A stretch of DNA of 64,000 nt from JAAYJT01 sp037445555 (GCA_037445555.1 JBBIKG010000005.1:74915-138914); one strand, 5' to 3'; shown: positions 17,576 to 27,574, counted from the first letter of the stretch. Notes: generated from the sequence alone by a model not told the origin. Translations and numbers: made by a program.

Positions 17576-18379
17576 ATGAACGAAGTGTACACCCTGATTA
17601 CAGGAGGATCGCAGGGGATCGGAAAAGCGTTGGCTGAGGAATGCGCCACAAGGAAAATGAATTTGCTGCTTATAGCATTACCAGGACCGGAACTTCAAGA
17701 GACTGCCAAGGAAATCGCCAGTCATTACAACGTTAAGGTTGAAACGCTGGCCGTTGACCTCGCCACCTTGGATGGCCCTCAGACGGTGTTTAGGTGGGCG
17801 GAAGAGAATGAGTATCGGGTAAATATCCTCATCAACAATGCCGGAATTGCCGGAACCAGCGTTTTCAACACCTCGGACATCTACTATAACGACGCACGCA
17901 TTCTGGTGAACATCAGGGCGCTTGTATTGCTCACCCGCCTGTTTTTGCCCGTGCTGAACCGTCACCCTGAAGCCTACATTTTGAACATTGGAAGCCTTTC
18001 GGCATATTTCAGCATACCCTACAAGGCGGTTTATTCCGCATCCAAGGCGTTTGTGCTTAGCTTCTCCAGGGCGTTGAATATCGAACTGGCTAATACTAGC
18101 ATTTCGGTAACGGTGGTTTGTCCCAACGGTGTGGAGACCAATAAAGGAACCTATGGCAGGATAGCAGCACACGGTCTTATGGGCAGGCTAACCAAAATAG
18201 ATGCCCAACGGCTTGCCAAAATTGCACTGGATGGGATGTTTAGGAAAGAAGAGGTGATTATACCAAAAAGTATTAATCGCATACTTATGGCAATGAGCCG
18301 GTTAGTACCGTATTCGCTCAAGAGGCATCTGCTCAAGAGAAGCTTTTACCGTGAAGTTAAGGTGACACATATCACCTAA
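17576..18379 (+). CDS. Classical short-chain dehydrogenase/reductase (SDR)
   Basis: 267-aa SDR oxidoreductase with cofactor motif GGSQGIG (residues 10-16), NNAG, the catalytic Ser in NIGSLSAYFS and YSASK (Tyr and Lys). The C-terminal extension is basic and amphipathic (SRLVPYSLKRHLLKRSFYR), as in SDRs that associate with membranes. It sits 12 bp after the extended-SDR gene and probably shares its transcript. The physiological substrate cannot be deduced. A role in lipid or sterol-like metabolism is possible but only a guess. Confidence 0.85.
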   Translation: MNEVYTLITGGSQGIGKALAEECATRKMNLLLIALPGPELQETAKEIASHYNVKVETLAVDLATLDGPQTVFRWAEENEYRVNILINNAGIAGTSVFNTSDIYYNDARILVNIRALVLLTRLFLPVLNRHPEAYILNIGSLSAYFSIPYKAVYSASKAFVLSFSRALNIELANTSISVTVVCPNGVETNKGTYGRIAAHGLMGRLTKIDAQRLAKIALDGMFRKEEVIIPKSINRILMAMSRLVPYSLKRHLLKRSFYREVKVTHIT

Positions 18380-18549
18380 TTGCCCCTTACCTGTGAGCAG
18401 GTACGAGTGTGGTCTGTCACACAAAGACTTTAATCACAAAAAGGATCCTTCTGGTGTGAAACCACCCGGGAGCTTCCAGCGTTTGCTTCTCAGCAAAAGC
18501 GACGTTTATACCGATGAAAGCCTTAGGCTTTCGATATACAGTTTAATAT
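18380..18549. other. Convergent 3' region with hairpins, no gene seen
   Basis: 170 bp between the stop codons of an SDR gene (plus) and pepE (minus). It contains a tight perfect hairpin at 18516-18532 (GAAAGCC-TTA-GGCTTTC) and a smaller ACCTG/CAGGT stem near 18390. These may end transcription from both sides, although no strong T-tract follows. No coding sequence was recognised. Confidence 0.4.
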
Positions 18550-19281
18550 TTAGAGCAGGAAGCTGATATCTGCTCCGGGTACAAACTCGGCAGGTTCTTG
18601 TCCGTATCTGAATAGCCTCATGGACCTTGAGCCTTTCAGGGTTATGTGGTTGTCCTCGACCCAAAGTGCAGTGGCCTCGCGAAGTCCAACCACAGGAATC
18701 GCACGGTTAATGGCCATAAACTCGTTGATCCGCTGTTCGCGTGTCTCGCCTCCATGGCCCTGCACGTGGGCATCCAGGTAGTGCGGGTTGATCTGGAAAG
18801 GCACGAGGTTAAAGCAATCGAAGCTGGCCGGCTCGATTATGGGCATATCGTTGGTGGTGCGTAATGTTGGGCAGGCGATGTTGGCACCGGCGCTCCAGCC
18901 CATGAAATGCATACCCTCTTTTACCCTGCGGCGCACCATTTCAAGGATACCTGATTTATGCATTTCATATACCAGATGAAAAGTGTTGCCGCCTCCTACG
19001 GCGATGGCCTGGGCTTGTTCCACAGCGCTTATGGGGTCATTTTCCCTATGGATGCTGTACACTTCCAGTCCAAGCAGGTTGAACACGCTGTTGACTCGTT
19101 GTTCGTATAGATCCCAGGAAGCCTGCAGCCCGTCGGCAAGGTTTACACCTGCCCAGGGTAAAAACAGAAGTCGGGTAACCCCGGTGCCTGCCATAAAATC
19201 CGAAATAAGCTGGCGAGGCCAGCCCAGGTATTCTTCCCCGGCATTAGTTGAGTTGCTGATAAGCAAAAGTCTGCGTTTCAT
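18550..19281 (-). CDS. pepE: Peptidase E (alpha-aspartyl dipeptidase)
   Basis: 243-aa serine peptidase of family S51. PepE hydrolyses dipeptides with N-terminal aspartate in the cytoplasm. The nucleophile is in GWSAGAN (Ser130). Other family signatures are AVGGGNTFHLVY, PTLRTTNDMPI and INPHYLDAH. Length and motifs match Salmonella PepE closely. It appears to be a single-gene unit, and the DNA upstream on its strand contains the decayed SDR gene. Confidence 0.92.
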   Translation of the reverse strand: MKRRLLLISNSTNAGEEYLGWPRQLISDFMAGTGVTRLLFLPWAGVNLADGLQASWDLYEQRVNSVFNLLGLEVYSIHRENDPISAVEQAQAIAVGGGNTFHLVYEMHKSGILEMVRRRVKEGMHFMGWSAGANIACPTLRTTNDMPIIEPASFDCFNLVPFQINPHYLDAHVQGHGGETREQRINEFMAINRAIPVVGLREATALWVEDNHITLKGSRSMRLFRYGQEPAEFVPGADISFLL

Positions 19282-19476
19282 GTTGTCTTAATTTATGAAA
19301 ATAATTGAATGGTAAATTTTGTCAAGATTAAATTTTGTTAGAGGAAGCGAAATTAGGAAATTCGGTGAAGCCTGTACTTCATATCAAAAAATAAAATTGC
19401 TGCATTATGTCTTTGATCTTAGCATTAACCCAAAATCTGTGAATAAGAAATTTGCCCACTGGTAGTCATCTAGATC

Positions 19477-20260
19477 TCAACCAAATCGCTAACAAAATTC
19501 AAACAAACGGTTCACCTCCTGGGCATGGTTCATAAAGCTGCAATACGTTGGACGACGATGCTCAAAATATTGACCGGTAAGATGGTCCGCCTGGACGGAC
19601 GCAGCCAATCAGACAGGTGTATCCGCGCCCTGCGCCGGCGTCTTACTACAACCGAAACCAAGGTCATCGCTCAGTTTTGAGTTTTCATCTTCCGGATGAC
19701 AAACATAGTATCTTACACCAATGGGTGATAACCGATGGGCAAACACCTTGCCTTACTGGCAATCAGCCTGCTTGCTCTGGAAATAAGCTCTGTCGTGTAG
19801 TATTTACGTGGCCTGAATTCCGGGTCGTCCAAATCCATGCCTCCTGACCATTAGCTGGCTACATTCACCACACTCGCAGTGCCTGCTCTGCTGAAATGAC
19901 CAGTAAATGCATGTATCATTCGATAATAGGCCAGACATTGACAGACCAGATGTATCTACGTACCATCGCCGGCGACCACGATGCGAAGGTGCATTACTTG
20001 CATTGTTGACTTGAACTTGTACTGGCACCGTGGTGCTTCTTACAAATTACATGATCTGAGAAGCATTAGAAAGATCTACCAAACATCCCTAAACTTCATT
20101 ATTGCCTGTCATCTGTTTTATTTCATACACAGCCGGGCTGAGGAACATCATATTACGTTCGGCCAAAATCACCATAACCAGGTTTCGCAGCAATGCCTTC
20201 AGCAATGGCCTTTCCTATGGCACCACAAGCTCCTGTTACGATAGCAATTTTCCTCCACAT
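19477..20260 (-). pseudogene. Decayed short-chain dehydrogenase (retinol/protochlorophyllide-reductase-like)
   Basis: Reading the minus strand from an ATG at 20260, the translation starts as an SDR (IVTGACGAIGKAIAEGI), then shifts frame. Recognisable blocks continue in several frames and in the right order: EIKQMTGNNE, LVDLSNAS, VNNASNAP, VVNVAS, GGMDLDDPEF, FQSKQAD, HPEDENSKLSDDLGFG, GADTPV, GQYFEHRRP. In-frame stops lie at 20089-20091, 20047-20049, 19852-19854, 19753-19755, 19609-19611 (where the family has Trp) and 19489-19491. At least three frameshifts are needed (near 20186, 19970 and 19785). The order and nearly full length show a single ancestral gene of about 260 codons that is now inactive. 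Neither flank has mobile-element traces. Confidence 0.85.
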
Positions 20261-20554
20261 TGAATCGACGAAATGTCAAAATTAGGTATTCGAAAAAATG
20301 TAATCCGTCGTTCGTAAAAGTTGTGTTAGCAATAGTCCAAACTGCTATGAATATTTAATTTTTCAGGCTTTATTAATATATTCCTCTTTGAAACTTTACA
20401 ATACCTCGTTTTGTAGGACTATTCGGTATGAGCCCTCGGGAGACTAACTTTTCTTATCAGGTGGACCTATCGGAATACTCAATAATAACTACCTTTGCAC
20501 ACCTTTTACTAACCACAAACTTCCTTTCAACCGGAGTAAAATAGATCAATAGTC
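20261..20554. other. AT-rich spacer and putative promoter of the transglycosylase gene
   Basis: 294 bp without a recognisable gene. TACCTTTG at 20490-20497 matches the -7 consensus, 57 bases before the ATG at 20555. No clear -33 element is present. Confidence 0.4.
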
Positions 20555-21529
20555 ATGACAACAAAAATCCGGATGGTACTGATACTCGCCTTAGCTGCAG
20601 CCGCTGTCTTCATTGCCTCCGACGACCGGAATGAATCAAACGATCAAGTATTTCATGAAATCTTCAGAAATTTCAACCGTGCTACTGCTGTAATCATCCC
20701 CGAAAGCCTTGAGTTTGCCGGTGAGAAAGTACCACTTGACCAGGTCAGCATATATGAAGCCCTTGAGCGAGAGTTTCTGGCCAATACTTATTGGCACTCA
20801 AATACCCTTCTGACACTGAAACGTACCGCACGTTTCTTCCCGACCATTGAACCCATTCTGGCGCGAAATGGGATTCCGGCCGATTTCAAATACCTTGCTG
20901 TGGCCGAGAGCGGCCTGACCAATGTGGTGTCGCCAGCCGGTGCAGCAGGCTTCTGGCAGTTTCTTGACAGGACAGCCAAAGAGTATGGTCTTGAGGTAAA
21001 TGCAGATGTGGACGAAAGGTATCACCTGGCAAAAGCCACCGAGGCGGCATGTCGATATCTGCGTAAGAGTTATGCAAAGTATGGCAGCTGGTATCTTGCA
21101 GCTGCCGCCTTTAATGCCGGCAACGATCGCATCGATCGTGCGCTGGCCGATCAGAAGGCCGACAATTATTTTGATCTTTACCTGATCGAAGAAACAGCGC
21201 GCTATGTCCATCGTTTATTGGCTATAAAAGTGATTTTTGAATCCCCCTCCACATATGGATTTTACCTGCGGTCTAAAGACTACTATACGCGAATTCCCAC
21301 ACATGAGGTCACCATTGACAGTGCCGTTAGCAGCCTTCCGGTGCTGGCAAAATCCATGGGCTTATCCTATAAAACGCTTCGCGATTTTAACCCCTGGATA
21401 CGTTCGTACAAGCTACCCAATCCCAACCGTAAGCCGTATCAATTTGCCATACCTGAAAAAAAATACCTGCTGCGGTCGAACCTCATGCGGTGGAGCGCAT
21501 CGCCAAACGGCAAAGACACCATACAATAA
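20555..21529 (+). CDS. MltD-like lytic transglycosylase
   Basis: 324-aa exported murein hydrolase with an SLT (goose-lysozyme-like) domain. It has an N-terminal signal peptide or anchor (MVLILALAAAAVFIA), then the SLT core with catalytic Glu118 in AVAESGL, followed by SPAGAAGFWQF and AAAFNAGNDRIDRAL. The C-terminal part (IPTHEVTIDSAVSSLPVLAK) resembles the linker leading to LysM domains in MltD, but a clear LysM repeat is not complete. It precedes uvrA by 32 bp, which may be accidental co-transcription. The enzyme would cut glycan strands to 1,6-anhydroMurNAc ends. Confidence 0.9.
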   Translation: MTTKIRMVLILALAAAAVFIASDDRNESNDQVFHEIFRNFNRATAVIIPESLEFAGEKVPLDQVSIYEALEREFLANTYWHSNTLLTLKRTARFFPTIEPILARNGIPADFKYLAVAESGLTNVVSPAGAAGFWQFLDRTAKEYGLEVNADVDERYHLAKATEAACRYLRKSYAKYGSWYLAAAAFNAGNDRIDRALADQKADNYFDLYLIEETARYVHRLLAIKVIFESPSTYGFYLRSKDYYTRIPTHEVTIDSAVSSLPVLAKSMGLSYKTLRDFNPWIRSYKLPNPNRKPYQFAIPEKKYLLRSNLMRWSASPNGKDTIQ

Positions 21530-21561
21530 CTCCCTGAACACTTCTTTGCCCTGACTATCCG

Positions 21562-24423
21562 ATGAGTGAGAAAAAACTACCGGCGCAAGTGAACGAAGCC
21601 CATGATCGTATAGAAGTTTACGGAGCCCGGGTTCATAACCTGCGTAATGCAGATGTGATGATCCCGCGCAACAAGCTGGTGGTCGTCACGGGGCTCAGCG
21701 GAAGCGGTAAGTCATCGCTTGCCTTTGATACGATCTATGCCGAAGGTCAGCGAAGGTATCTCGAGACATTTTCGGCCTATGCCCGCCAGTTCATCGGTAA
21801 CCTCGAAAGGCCAGAAGTGGATAAGATCACAGGCCTCAGCCCGGTTGTGGCAATCGAACAGAAAACCTCGAGCCGGAATCCAAGGTCAACTGTTGGTACC
21901 ATTACCGAAATCTACGACTATCTCCGCCTGTTGTTTGCCCGTGTGGCCACTGCCTATTCCCACATTTCGGGAAAGCCCATGGAGCGGTACAAAGAATCCC
22001 AGATCATTGCACTGATTCTAGAAAAATATGCCAGCCATGATGTGATGATCCTTTCTCCGCTCGTGAGAGGACGCAAAGGGCACTACCGCGAACTGTTCGA
22101 GTCGTTGCGTAAGCAGGGATTTCTGAAGGTGAGGCTAGACGGAGAGGTAAGAGAGATAAGCTTCGGCATGCAGGCAGACAGGTACAGGATTCACGACATC
22201 GAACTGGTAGTGGACCGAATTAGGGTCAGCGAAAAAAATCATCAGAGGTTGATGCTGTCCATACAAACCGCCATGAAATTTGGAAAAGGCTCACTTATGT
22301 TGCTCGAAGAACCTTCAGGCAAGGTGCAGTACTTCAGCCGTCTGTTGATGGACCCTGAATCGGGAATAAGTTATGATGAACCGGAGCCCAATACTTTCTC
22401 GTTTAACTCACCGTACGGAGCCTGCGTCAAGTGCAACGGGCTTGGCCAGATATCGAAGATCGATATGGAGAAGGTCATCCCCAACCCTTCACAGTCGATC
22501 CGTAAAGGGGGCCTGGCGCCATTGGGCGAGTTCAAGCCAAACTGGATATTTAAACAGGTAGAAGGCATTGTAGCCAAATTTGGCTATACAATAGATACCC
22601 CTCTCGAAGAACTGCCGGAAGAAGCCGTCGATATGCTGCTGAACGGTTCTAACGAACTGATCAGGGTAAAGAACGATTACCTCGGCGTGACCACCACCTA
22701 CAATCTGAATTTCGAAGGCATCATCAACTTTATTGTCAACCAAGAGCAAGAATCAAACACGGTCGGCATCAAGAAATGGGCCTCGAATTTCATGAATAAG
22801 GTTGACTGCCCCGAATGCCGCGGCACCCGGCTGAAAAAAGAAAGCCTTCACTACAGGATAGGGGGTAAAAACATCGGCGATCTGGTAAATCTCGACCTGC
22901 TCAGCCTTTCTGCCTGGGTACACGAGATCGGCCAACAACTCGAGGAGCGCAAACGTGTGGTGGCTTTTGAAATACTGCGCGAAATTCAGAACCGGTTGAA
23001 CTTCCTTCTTGAAGTAGGCTTGGATTATCTCACACTGAACCGTACTTCAGCCAGCCTGAGCGGCGGTGAATCACAGCGCATCCGTCTTGCCACGCAGATC
23101 GGGTCGCAGTTGGTGGGGGTTTTGTATATCCTTGACGAACCAAGTATAGGGCTGCACCAGCGCGATAACAACCGACTCATAAAATCGCTGAAAGACCTGA
23201 GAGATCTCGGCAACACCGTTATTGTAGTCGAACACGACAAAGATATGATCCTCCATGCCGATCATGTAATCGATATCGGGCCCGGAGCCGGCATCATGGG
23301 CGGACAGGTGGTGGCACAAGGCCCACCATCTGCCATGGCCGAATGCCATACACTTACCTGCGATTACATCAGTGGCAGGAAAGCCATCCAAATACCTGCG
23401 AACCGTCGTACCCCCAACGGAGCCTATCTAACCCTGTCAGGGGCATCTGGAAACAACCTCAAACAAATTGATGTCAGCATCCCCCTTGGGGTATTTATCT
23501 GTGTAACCGGTGTATCAGGGAGCGGGAAATCTTCGCTCATCAACGAAACTCTTTATCCTATACTGAGCAGACATTTTTACCGCAGCGATCAGCAGCCCCT
23601 TCCCTACAAGAATTTCGAAGGGCTGGACCTGATCGACAAGATAGTAGAAGTTGATCAATCTCCGATCGGGAAAACCCCACGCTCAAATCCGGCCACCTAC
23701 ACCGGAGTATTTGATGAGATACGAAAACTCTATCAGCAATTGCCCGAATCGAAGGTTCGCGGATATAAGGCCGGGCGGTTTTCCTTCAACGTAAGTGGGG
23801 GGCGCTGTGAAACCTGCAAAGGTGCCGGGGTAAAAGTGATTGAGATGAATTTCCTTCCCAACGTGTATGTGTTGTGTGACGAATGCCATGGCAAACGATA
23901 TAACCGCGAAACGCTTGAGGTTCGTTACAAAGGGAAGTCGATCAGCGATGTGCTCGATATGACCATAGACCAGGCTGTTGAATTTTTTGAGAACATTCCA
24001 GCAATCATACAAAAACTCAAATCACTTCGCGAAGTTGGCCTAGGCTATATTGCCCTCGGGCAGCAATCGACTACTCTGTCGGGAGGTGAATCGCAACGGA
24101 TTAAGCTCGCTACCGAGCTGTCGCGCAAGGACACAGGCAAAACATTCTATATTCTCGATGAGCCCACCACAGGATTGCATTTCGAGGATGTAAAGGTGCT
24201 GCTTGACGTGCTGATGAGGCTGGTTGATAAAGGAAATACCGTGCTGGTCATTGAACACAATTTGGAAGTGATAAAAACCGCCGACCATATTATCGATCTT
24301 GGCCCAGAAGGGGGCGATCGCGGCGGGCTGATAGTCGCACAGGGGGCGCCCGAAGAGGTTGCCCGCGTCAGGGAAAGCCACACTGCAATTTACCTGCGCA
24401 GTGAGTTGAAATTAACTGTTTAA
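21562..24423 (+). CDS. uvrA: UvrA, excinuclease ABC subunit A
   Basis: 953-aa DNA-damage recognition ATPase of nucleotide excision repair. It has two ABC modules: Walker A GLSGSGKSSLAF near residue 48 and GVSGSGKSSLI in the C-terminal half, with signature LSGGESQRIRLA and LSGGESQRIKLA. Zinc-binding pairs are seen at CVKCNGLG, CPECRGTR and CETCKGAG...CDECHGKR. The usual first CxxC before FSFNSPYGAC is absent here (MDPESGIS). Length is normal. A LOG-family gene follows 33 bp downstream. Confidence 0.97.
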   Translation: MSEKKLPAQVNEAHDRIEVYGARVHNLRNADVMIPRNKLVVVTGLSGSGKSSLAFDTIYAEGQRRYLETFSAYARQFIGNLERPEVDKITGLSPVVAIEQKTSSRNPRSTVGTITEIYDYLRLLFARVATAYSHISGKPMERYKESQIIALILEKYASHDVMILSPLVRGRKGHYRELFESLRKQGFLKVRLDGEVREISFGMQADRYRIHDIELVVDRIRVSEKNHQRLMLSIQTAMKFGKGSLMLLEEPSGKVQYFSRLLMDPESGISYDEPEPNTFSFNSPYGACVKCNGLGQISKIDMEKVIPNPSQSIRKGGLAPLGEFKPNWIFKQVEGIVAKFGYTIDTPLEELPEEAVDMLLNGSNELIRVKNDYLGVTTTYNLNFEGIINFIVNQEQESNTVGIKKWASNFMNKVDCPECRGTRLKKESLHYRIGGKNIGDLVNLDLLSLSAWVHEIGQQLEERKRVVAFEILREIQNRLNFLLEVGLDYLTLNRTSASLSGGESQRIRLATQIGSQLVGVLYILDEPSIGLHQRDNNRLIKSLKDLRDLGNTVIVVEHDKDMILHADHVIDIGPGAGIMGGQVVAQGPPSAMAECHTLTCDYISGRKAIQIPANRRTPNGAYLTLSGASGNNLKQIDVSIPLGVFICVTGVSGSGKSSLINETLYPILSRHFYRSDQQPLPYKNFEGLDLIDKIVEVDQSPIGKTPRSNPATYTGVFDEIRKLYQQLPESKVRGYKAGRFSFNVSGGRCETCKGAGVKVIEMNFLPNVYVLCDECHGKRYNRETLEVRYKGKSISDVLDMTIDQAVEFFENIPAIIQKLKSLREVGLGYIALGQQSTTLSGGESQRIKLATELSRKDTGKTFYILDEPTTGLHFEDVKVLLDVLMRLVDKGNTVLVIEHNLEVIKTADHIIDLGPEGGDRGGLIVAQGAPEEVARVRESHTAIYLRSELKLTV

Positions 24424-24456
24424 TGTATATTTGACTTCAATATTTAAACCCGGATT

Positions 24457-25185
24457 ATGAATAACCTCGAACCTAGGAAACTCACTGACGAAGAGAGAAT
24501 TAGACTTGCCTTCAAACCTAAGACCTGGAATCAGATTAAGACCCAGGACTCGTGGTCGGTGTTTAAGATAATGGCCGAACTGGTGGACGGATATGAGACC
24601 TTGTCACGTATAGGGCCCTGTGTATCCATTTTTGGTTCAGCCCGGACCAAGCCGACCCATAGGTACTACAAACTAGCCGAAGAGATTGCCTACCTGCTTA
24701 CAAAGAAAGGGTTCGGCATCATCACCGGCGGAGGTCCAGGCATTATGGAAGCAGCCAATAAAGGTGCGCATTTTGGCGGAGGAAAATCCGTGGGGCTGAA
24801 TATCTCCATCCCTACTGAGCAGTATGCCAATCCCTTTATCGATCCCGACAAGCTGCTCACTTTCGACTATTTTTTTGTCAGGAAAGTCATGTTTATGCGA
24901 TACGCGCAAGGGTACATAGTATTGCCGGGCGGATTTGGTACTTTGGACGAACTGTTCGAAGCCATCACACTGATACAGACGCACAAACTCGTCAGCTTCC
25001 CCATTGTAATGGTAGGCAAGGATTACTGGAAAGGGCTCATCGACTGGATACATGAAACGATGCTTGCCGAAAACAATATCAGCGCCAATGACCTGAATAT
25101 TTTTACGTTGGTCGATACAGCCGAAGAAGCAGTAAACGTAATCGAAGAGTTCTATAGCCGGTATTCACTTAAACCCAACTTCTAA
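24457..25185 (+). CDS. LOG-family (TIGR00730) protein
   Basis: 242-aa Rossmann-like protein of the LOG family. Characterised members are cytokinin-riboside-5'-monophosphate or related nucleotide phosphoribohydrolases. The signature motifs GGGPGIMEAANKGA and LPGGFGTLDELFEAITLIQT (the PGGxGTxxE active-site motif) are complete. Bacterial members probably act on AMP-like nucleotides; the true substrate is unknown here. It converges with the T9SS-sorted protein gene, leaving 6 bp between stops. Confidence 0.9.
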   Translation: MNNLEPRKLTDEERIRLAFKPKTWNQIKTQDSWSVFKIMAELVDGYETLSRIGPCVSIFGSARTKPTHRYYKLAEEIAYLLTKKGFGIITGGGPGIMEAANKGAHFGGGKSVGLNISIPTEQYANPFIDPDKLLTFDYFFVRKVMFMRYAQGYIVLPGGFGTLDELFEAITLIQTHKLVSFPIVMVGKDYWKGLIDWIHETMLAENNISANDLNIFTLVDTAEEAVNVIEEFYSRYSLKPNF

Positions 25186-25191
25186 CTTTTT

Positions 25192-27495
25192 CTATCGCAA
25201 CATCAGCTTGCTTCGGTACATTTCAACTTTTCCAACCGGAAGAACAAGTTCCAGCTCCGCCAGATATAGGCCTCGCGGCCACTGGCGGCAGTTGATGTGC
25301 AATGAACCGGACTGCCCGGGATCAGTTGCAAATTGAACTCGACCCGTGGTGTCATACACTCGAAGGATTCTTTTACCGGTAAGTTCCTGATATGGTTGCA
25401 GATCAAAAGAAAAAGATTGGTTCGCAGGGTTTGGATAGACCTTAAGGGGCCTGTCATGATCTTCAGGCATTGAACCGATGCCAGTCGGTTTGGGTTTGAC
25501 TCCCTGAAAGTAAACCAAGCCACCTGAGTAATTGCCGACCACCAAGGTAGGATAATTTGCACTGCCCATGTATTGCAGTGCAGGCGCTGTCCGTATGCCT
25601 TCGGTAATGTCTGAGAGGCGATCTTCGACTAGGGTAAAGCTCCCTGTCAGATTTCCTTCGATGTTTCGAAATAAAAACAATTTCCCCGATTCAGAGCCAA
25701 CTACCAGCCGGCGAGTGCCGTCAGAAGCCATATAGAATGCAGGTATGCTATAACCAAAATAGGAAACCTCCTGATCTGTCACATTCACTCTGCCAAGGTT
25801 ATCAGTCACTTTCACAAAATTGGGTGAGGAAGCTATTCCACGGTTTTCATAATAGGTCAGTTTGCCGTTGCGCTGACCAATGATGACATCAGACAGCCCG
25901 TCACCGTTCAGGTCAAATAGCTGAGGTGCACTGAACGCCTCGACTTTCATATTCTGATAATTTGCATCAGCCAAACGGAAATCGGGGCTCTGGCTGCTGC
26001 CGAAATTCCTGAAAAGAAGAACCGTTCCAGTGGAATTACCCACCAGCATCTCAGAAATGCCATCTCCGTCAAGATCACCAAAGGAAGGATGTAAGGCAAG
26101 CATCTTCAGGCCCGAAAGACTTGCAAAGTCGTCGGTCGCTATCCTGAATGCCGGAAGATCGCGTGTGCCTATATTCTGTAACCAAGCCACCCTTGAATAA
26201 TAACGGCAGGTGAGTACCGAAAATGCATTGTACCAGCATGAATCGTTATATCCAAAATTACCCACTAGCAGGTCGGGCAAACCATCCTGGTTGACATCGG
26301 CAAACACCGGAATCGAACCGGCACCAAGATCGATCATCTGGTCCTGCAAAAATGATTTTGTGATGAACCGGAAATCCGGTTTCAGACTGGTGCCTACATT
26401 TTTGTATTGCCAAATGCTCTGGTGATGATTCGATCTGGTGAGGCTTTGATCGAATGCCGAAACAAGCAGGTCTTTCTTCCCATCCATATCCACATCGATG
26501 AATGTGGCAGCTGGAAAAGAAAACAGCCTGACCGGCAGGTTCCTATCGGGAAATAGAGTATCGACCTTTGTGATCCGGGCTTGCTCGTTGGTGCCTCCAT
26601 TTTCCAGTAACAACAAGGATGCATAATCGATATCGCCCAGCACGAGATCATTGACACCGTTTCCGTTCATGTCGAGCATCAGGAGTGTAGAGCCGGTATG
26701 TCTGTCCGAACCGGTTTTCGTCAATCCGGGCACGCCCTGCAGGCAGGTATCCAGGGTGAGTCTATTCGATTCCTGACTCTCTGCAAATTTTCCCCAGCAA
26801 TAATGTGTCTTGACGTAAGACAGTGAATCGGTATGGCCGTATCGTTCGACGCTTTGATTTTTATGCATCTCCACAAAACTGCCTAGACCCCAGAATGTGA
26901 GAATATCAAGGTCGCCGTCTCCGTCCATGTCAGTGATTGCCGGGTAATCCACGGTGGTTACCAGGATATTTGTTTCCACAGAACCATACAACGAAAGCAG
27001 AAAAGGTTTGGTGACCTGTACAAATTTCAGGGTATTGCCCGGGAAGTTCCTGAAAACCTTAATACCACCGATGGTATAGGTGAAAATGTCTTTTTTTCCG
27101 TCGCGATCGTAGTCGTGGAGTTGAAACCAGTGCGACAGCAGAGGGAATTGCTTTGCATACTCAGGCTCATACCTGTAACTGACGCCTTGTGTTGTTCTGA
27201 AGGTTATGAATGTAAGCAGGCGACTTCCGTGACGATCAAAAACCACCAGGTCTTCGAGGCCGTCGGCATTCAAATCTATGGTTTGAATCTGCACATTATT
27301 TAGCCCTCCTGTCCAGGCATTTGAAAATGGAGTGTCCTGCCGCCCTCTAACGATGATTTCCTGGTTTCTGATGAATGAAATATCCGTATTTGTCTGACCT
27401 GTAACTACCGCCGGCAATGTCCAAAAAACAATGAACCAAATGATGGCAAAGGGCAGTCTTTTAATAAGCTTATGGCTAATTGAAAGGCAGAACAT
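25192..27495 (-). CDS. Secreted FG-GAP/VCBS-repeat protein with T9SS type A sorting domain
   Basis: 767-aa exported protein. A signal peptide (about residues 1-33) is followed by many FG-GAP/VCBS-like repeats, each with a D-x-[DN]-x-DG calcium-loop pattern (DLNADGLEDLVVFD, DVDMDGKKDLLV, DLDGDGISEMLVG, DLNGDGLSDVIIG), suggesting a beta-propeller. The last 75-80 residues, starting LKVYPNPANQSF and containing the VYDTTGR and GLYLAEL blocks, are a type A C-terminal domain for type IX secretion. The protein is therefore probably exported across the outer membrane and attached or released. Its target is unknown. It lies divergently upstream of secDF. Confidence 0.88.
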   Translation of the reverse strand: MFCLSISHKLIKRLPFAIIWFIVFWTLPAVVTGQTNTDISFIRNQEIIVRGRQDTPFSNAWTGGLNNVQIQTIDLNADGLEDLVVFDRHGSRLLTFITFRTTQGVSYRYEPEYAKQFPLLSHWFQLHDYDRDGKKDIFTYTIGGIKVFRNFPGNTLKFVQVTKPFLLSLYGSVETNILVTTVDYPAITDMDGDGDLDILTFWGLGSFVEMHKNQSVERYGHTDSLSYVKTHYCWGKFAESQESNRLTLDTCLQGVPGLTKTGSDRHTGSTLLMLDMNGNGVNDLVLGDIDYASLLLLENGGTNEQARITKVDTLFPDRNLPVRLFSFPAATFIDVDMDGKKDLLVSAFDQSLTRSNHHQSIWQYKNVGTSLKPDFRFITKSFLQDQMIDLGAGSIPVFADVNQDGLPDLLVGNFGYNDSCWYNAFSVLTCRYYSRVAWLQNIGTRDLPAFRIATDDFASLSGLKMLALHPSFGDLDGDGISEMLVGNSTGTVLLFRNFGSSQSPDFRLADANYQNMKVEAFSAPQLFDLNGDGLSDVIIGQRNGKLTYYENRGIASSPNFVKVTDNLGRVNVTDQEVSYFGYSIPAFYMASDGTRRLVVGSESGKLFLFRNIEGNLTGSFTLVEDRLSDITEGIRTAPALQYMGSANYPTLVVGNYSGGLVYFQGVKPKPTGIGSMPEDHDRPLKVYPNPANQSFSFDLQPYQELTGKRILRVYDTTGRVQFATDPGQSGSLHINCRQWPRGLYLAELELVLPVGKVEMYRSKLMLR

Positions 27496-27574
27496 TTTTC
27501 AGGTAACTGATTAACAATATTTTGAACATTCAGGCAAGATAACTGTGCCGCTGAAAATTAGGATGATCTACTGC

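Noticed and set aside
19282..20554. Insertion sequence or phage remnant in the gene-poor stretch
   Set aside because: No transposase-like reading, terminal inverted repeats or integrase blocks were seen; the stretch is explained by an SDR pseudogene plus spacers.
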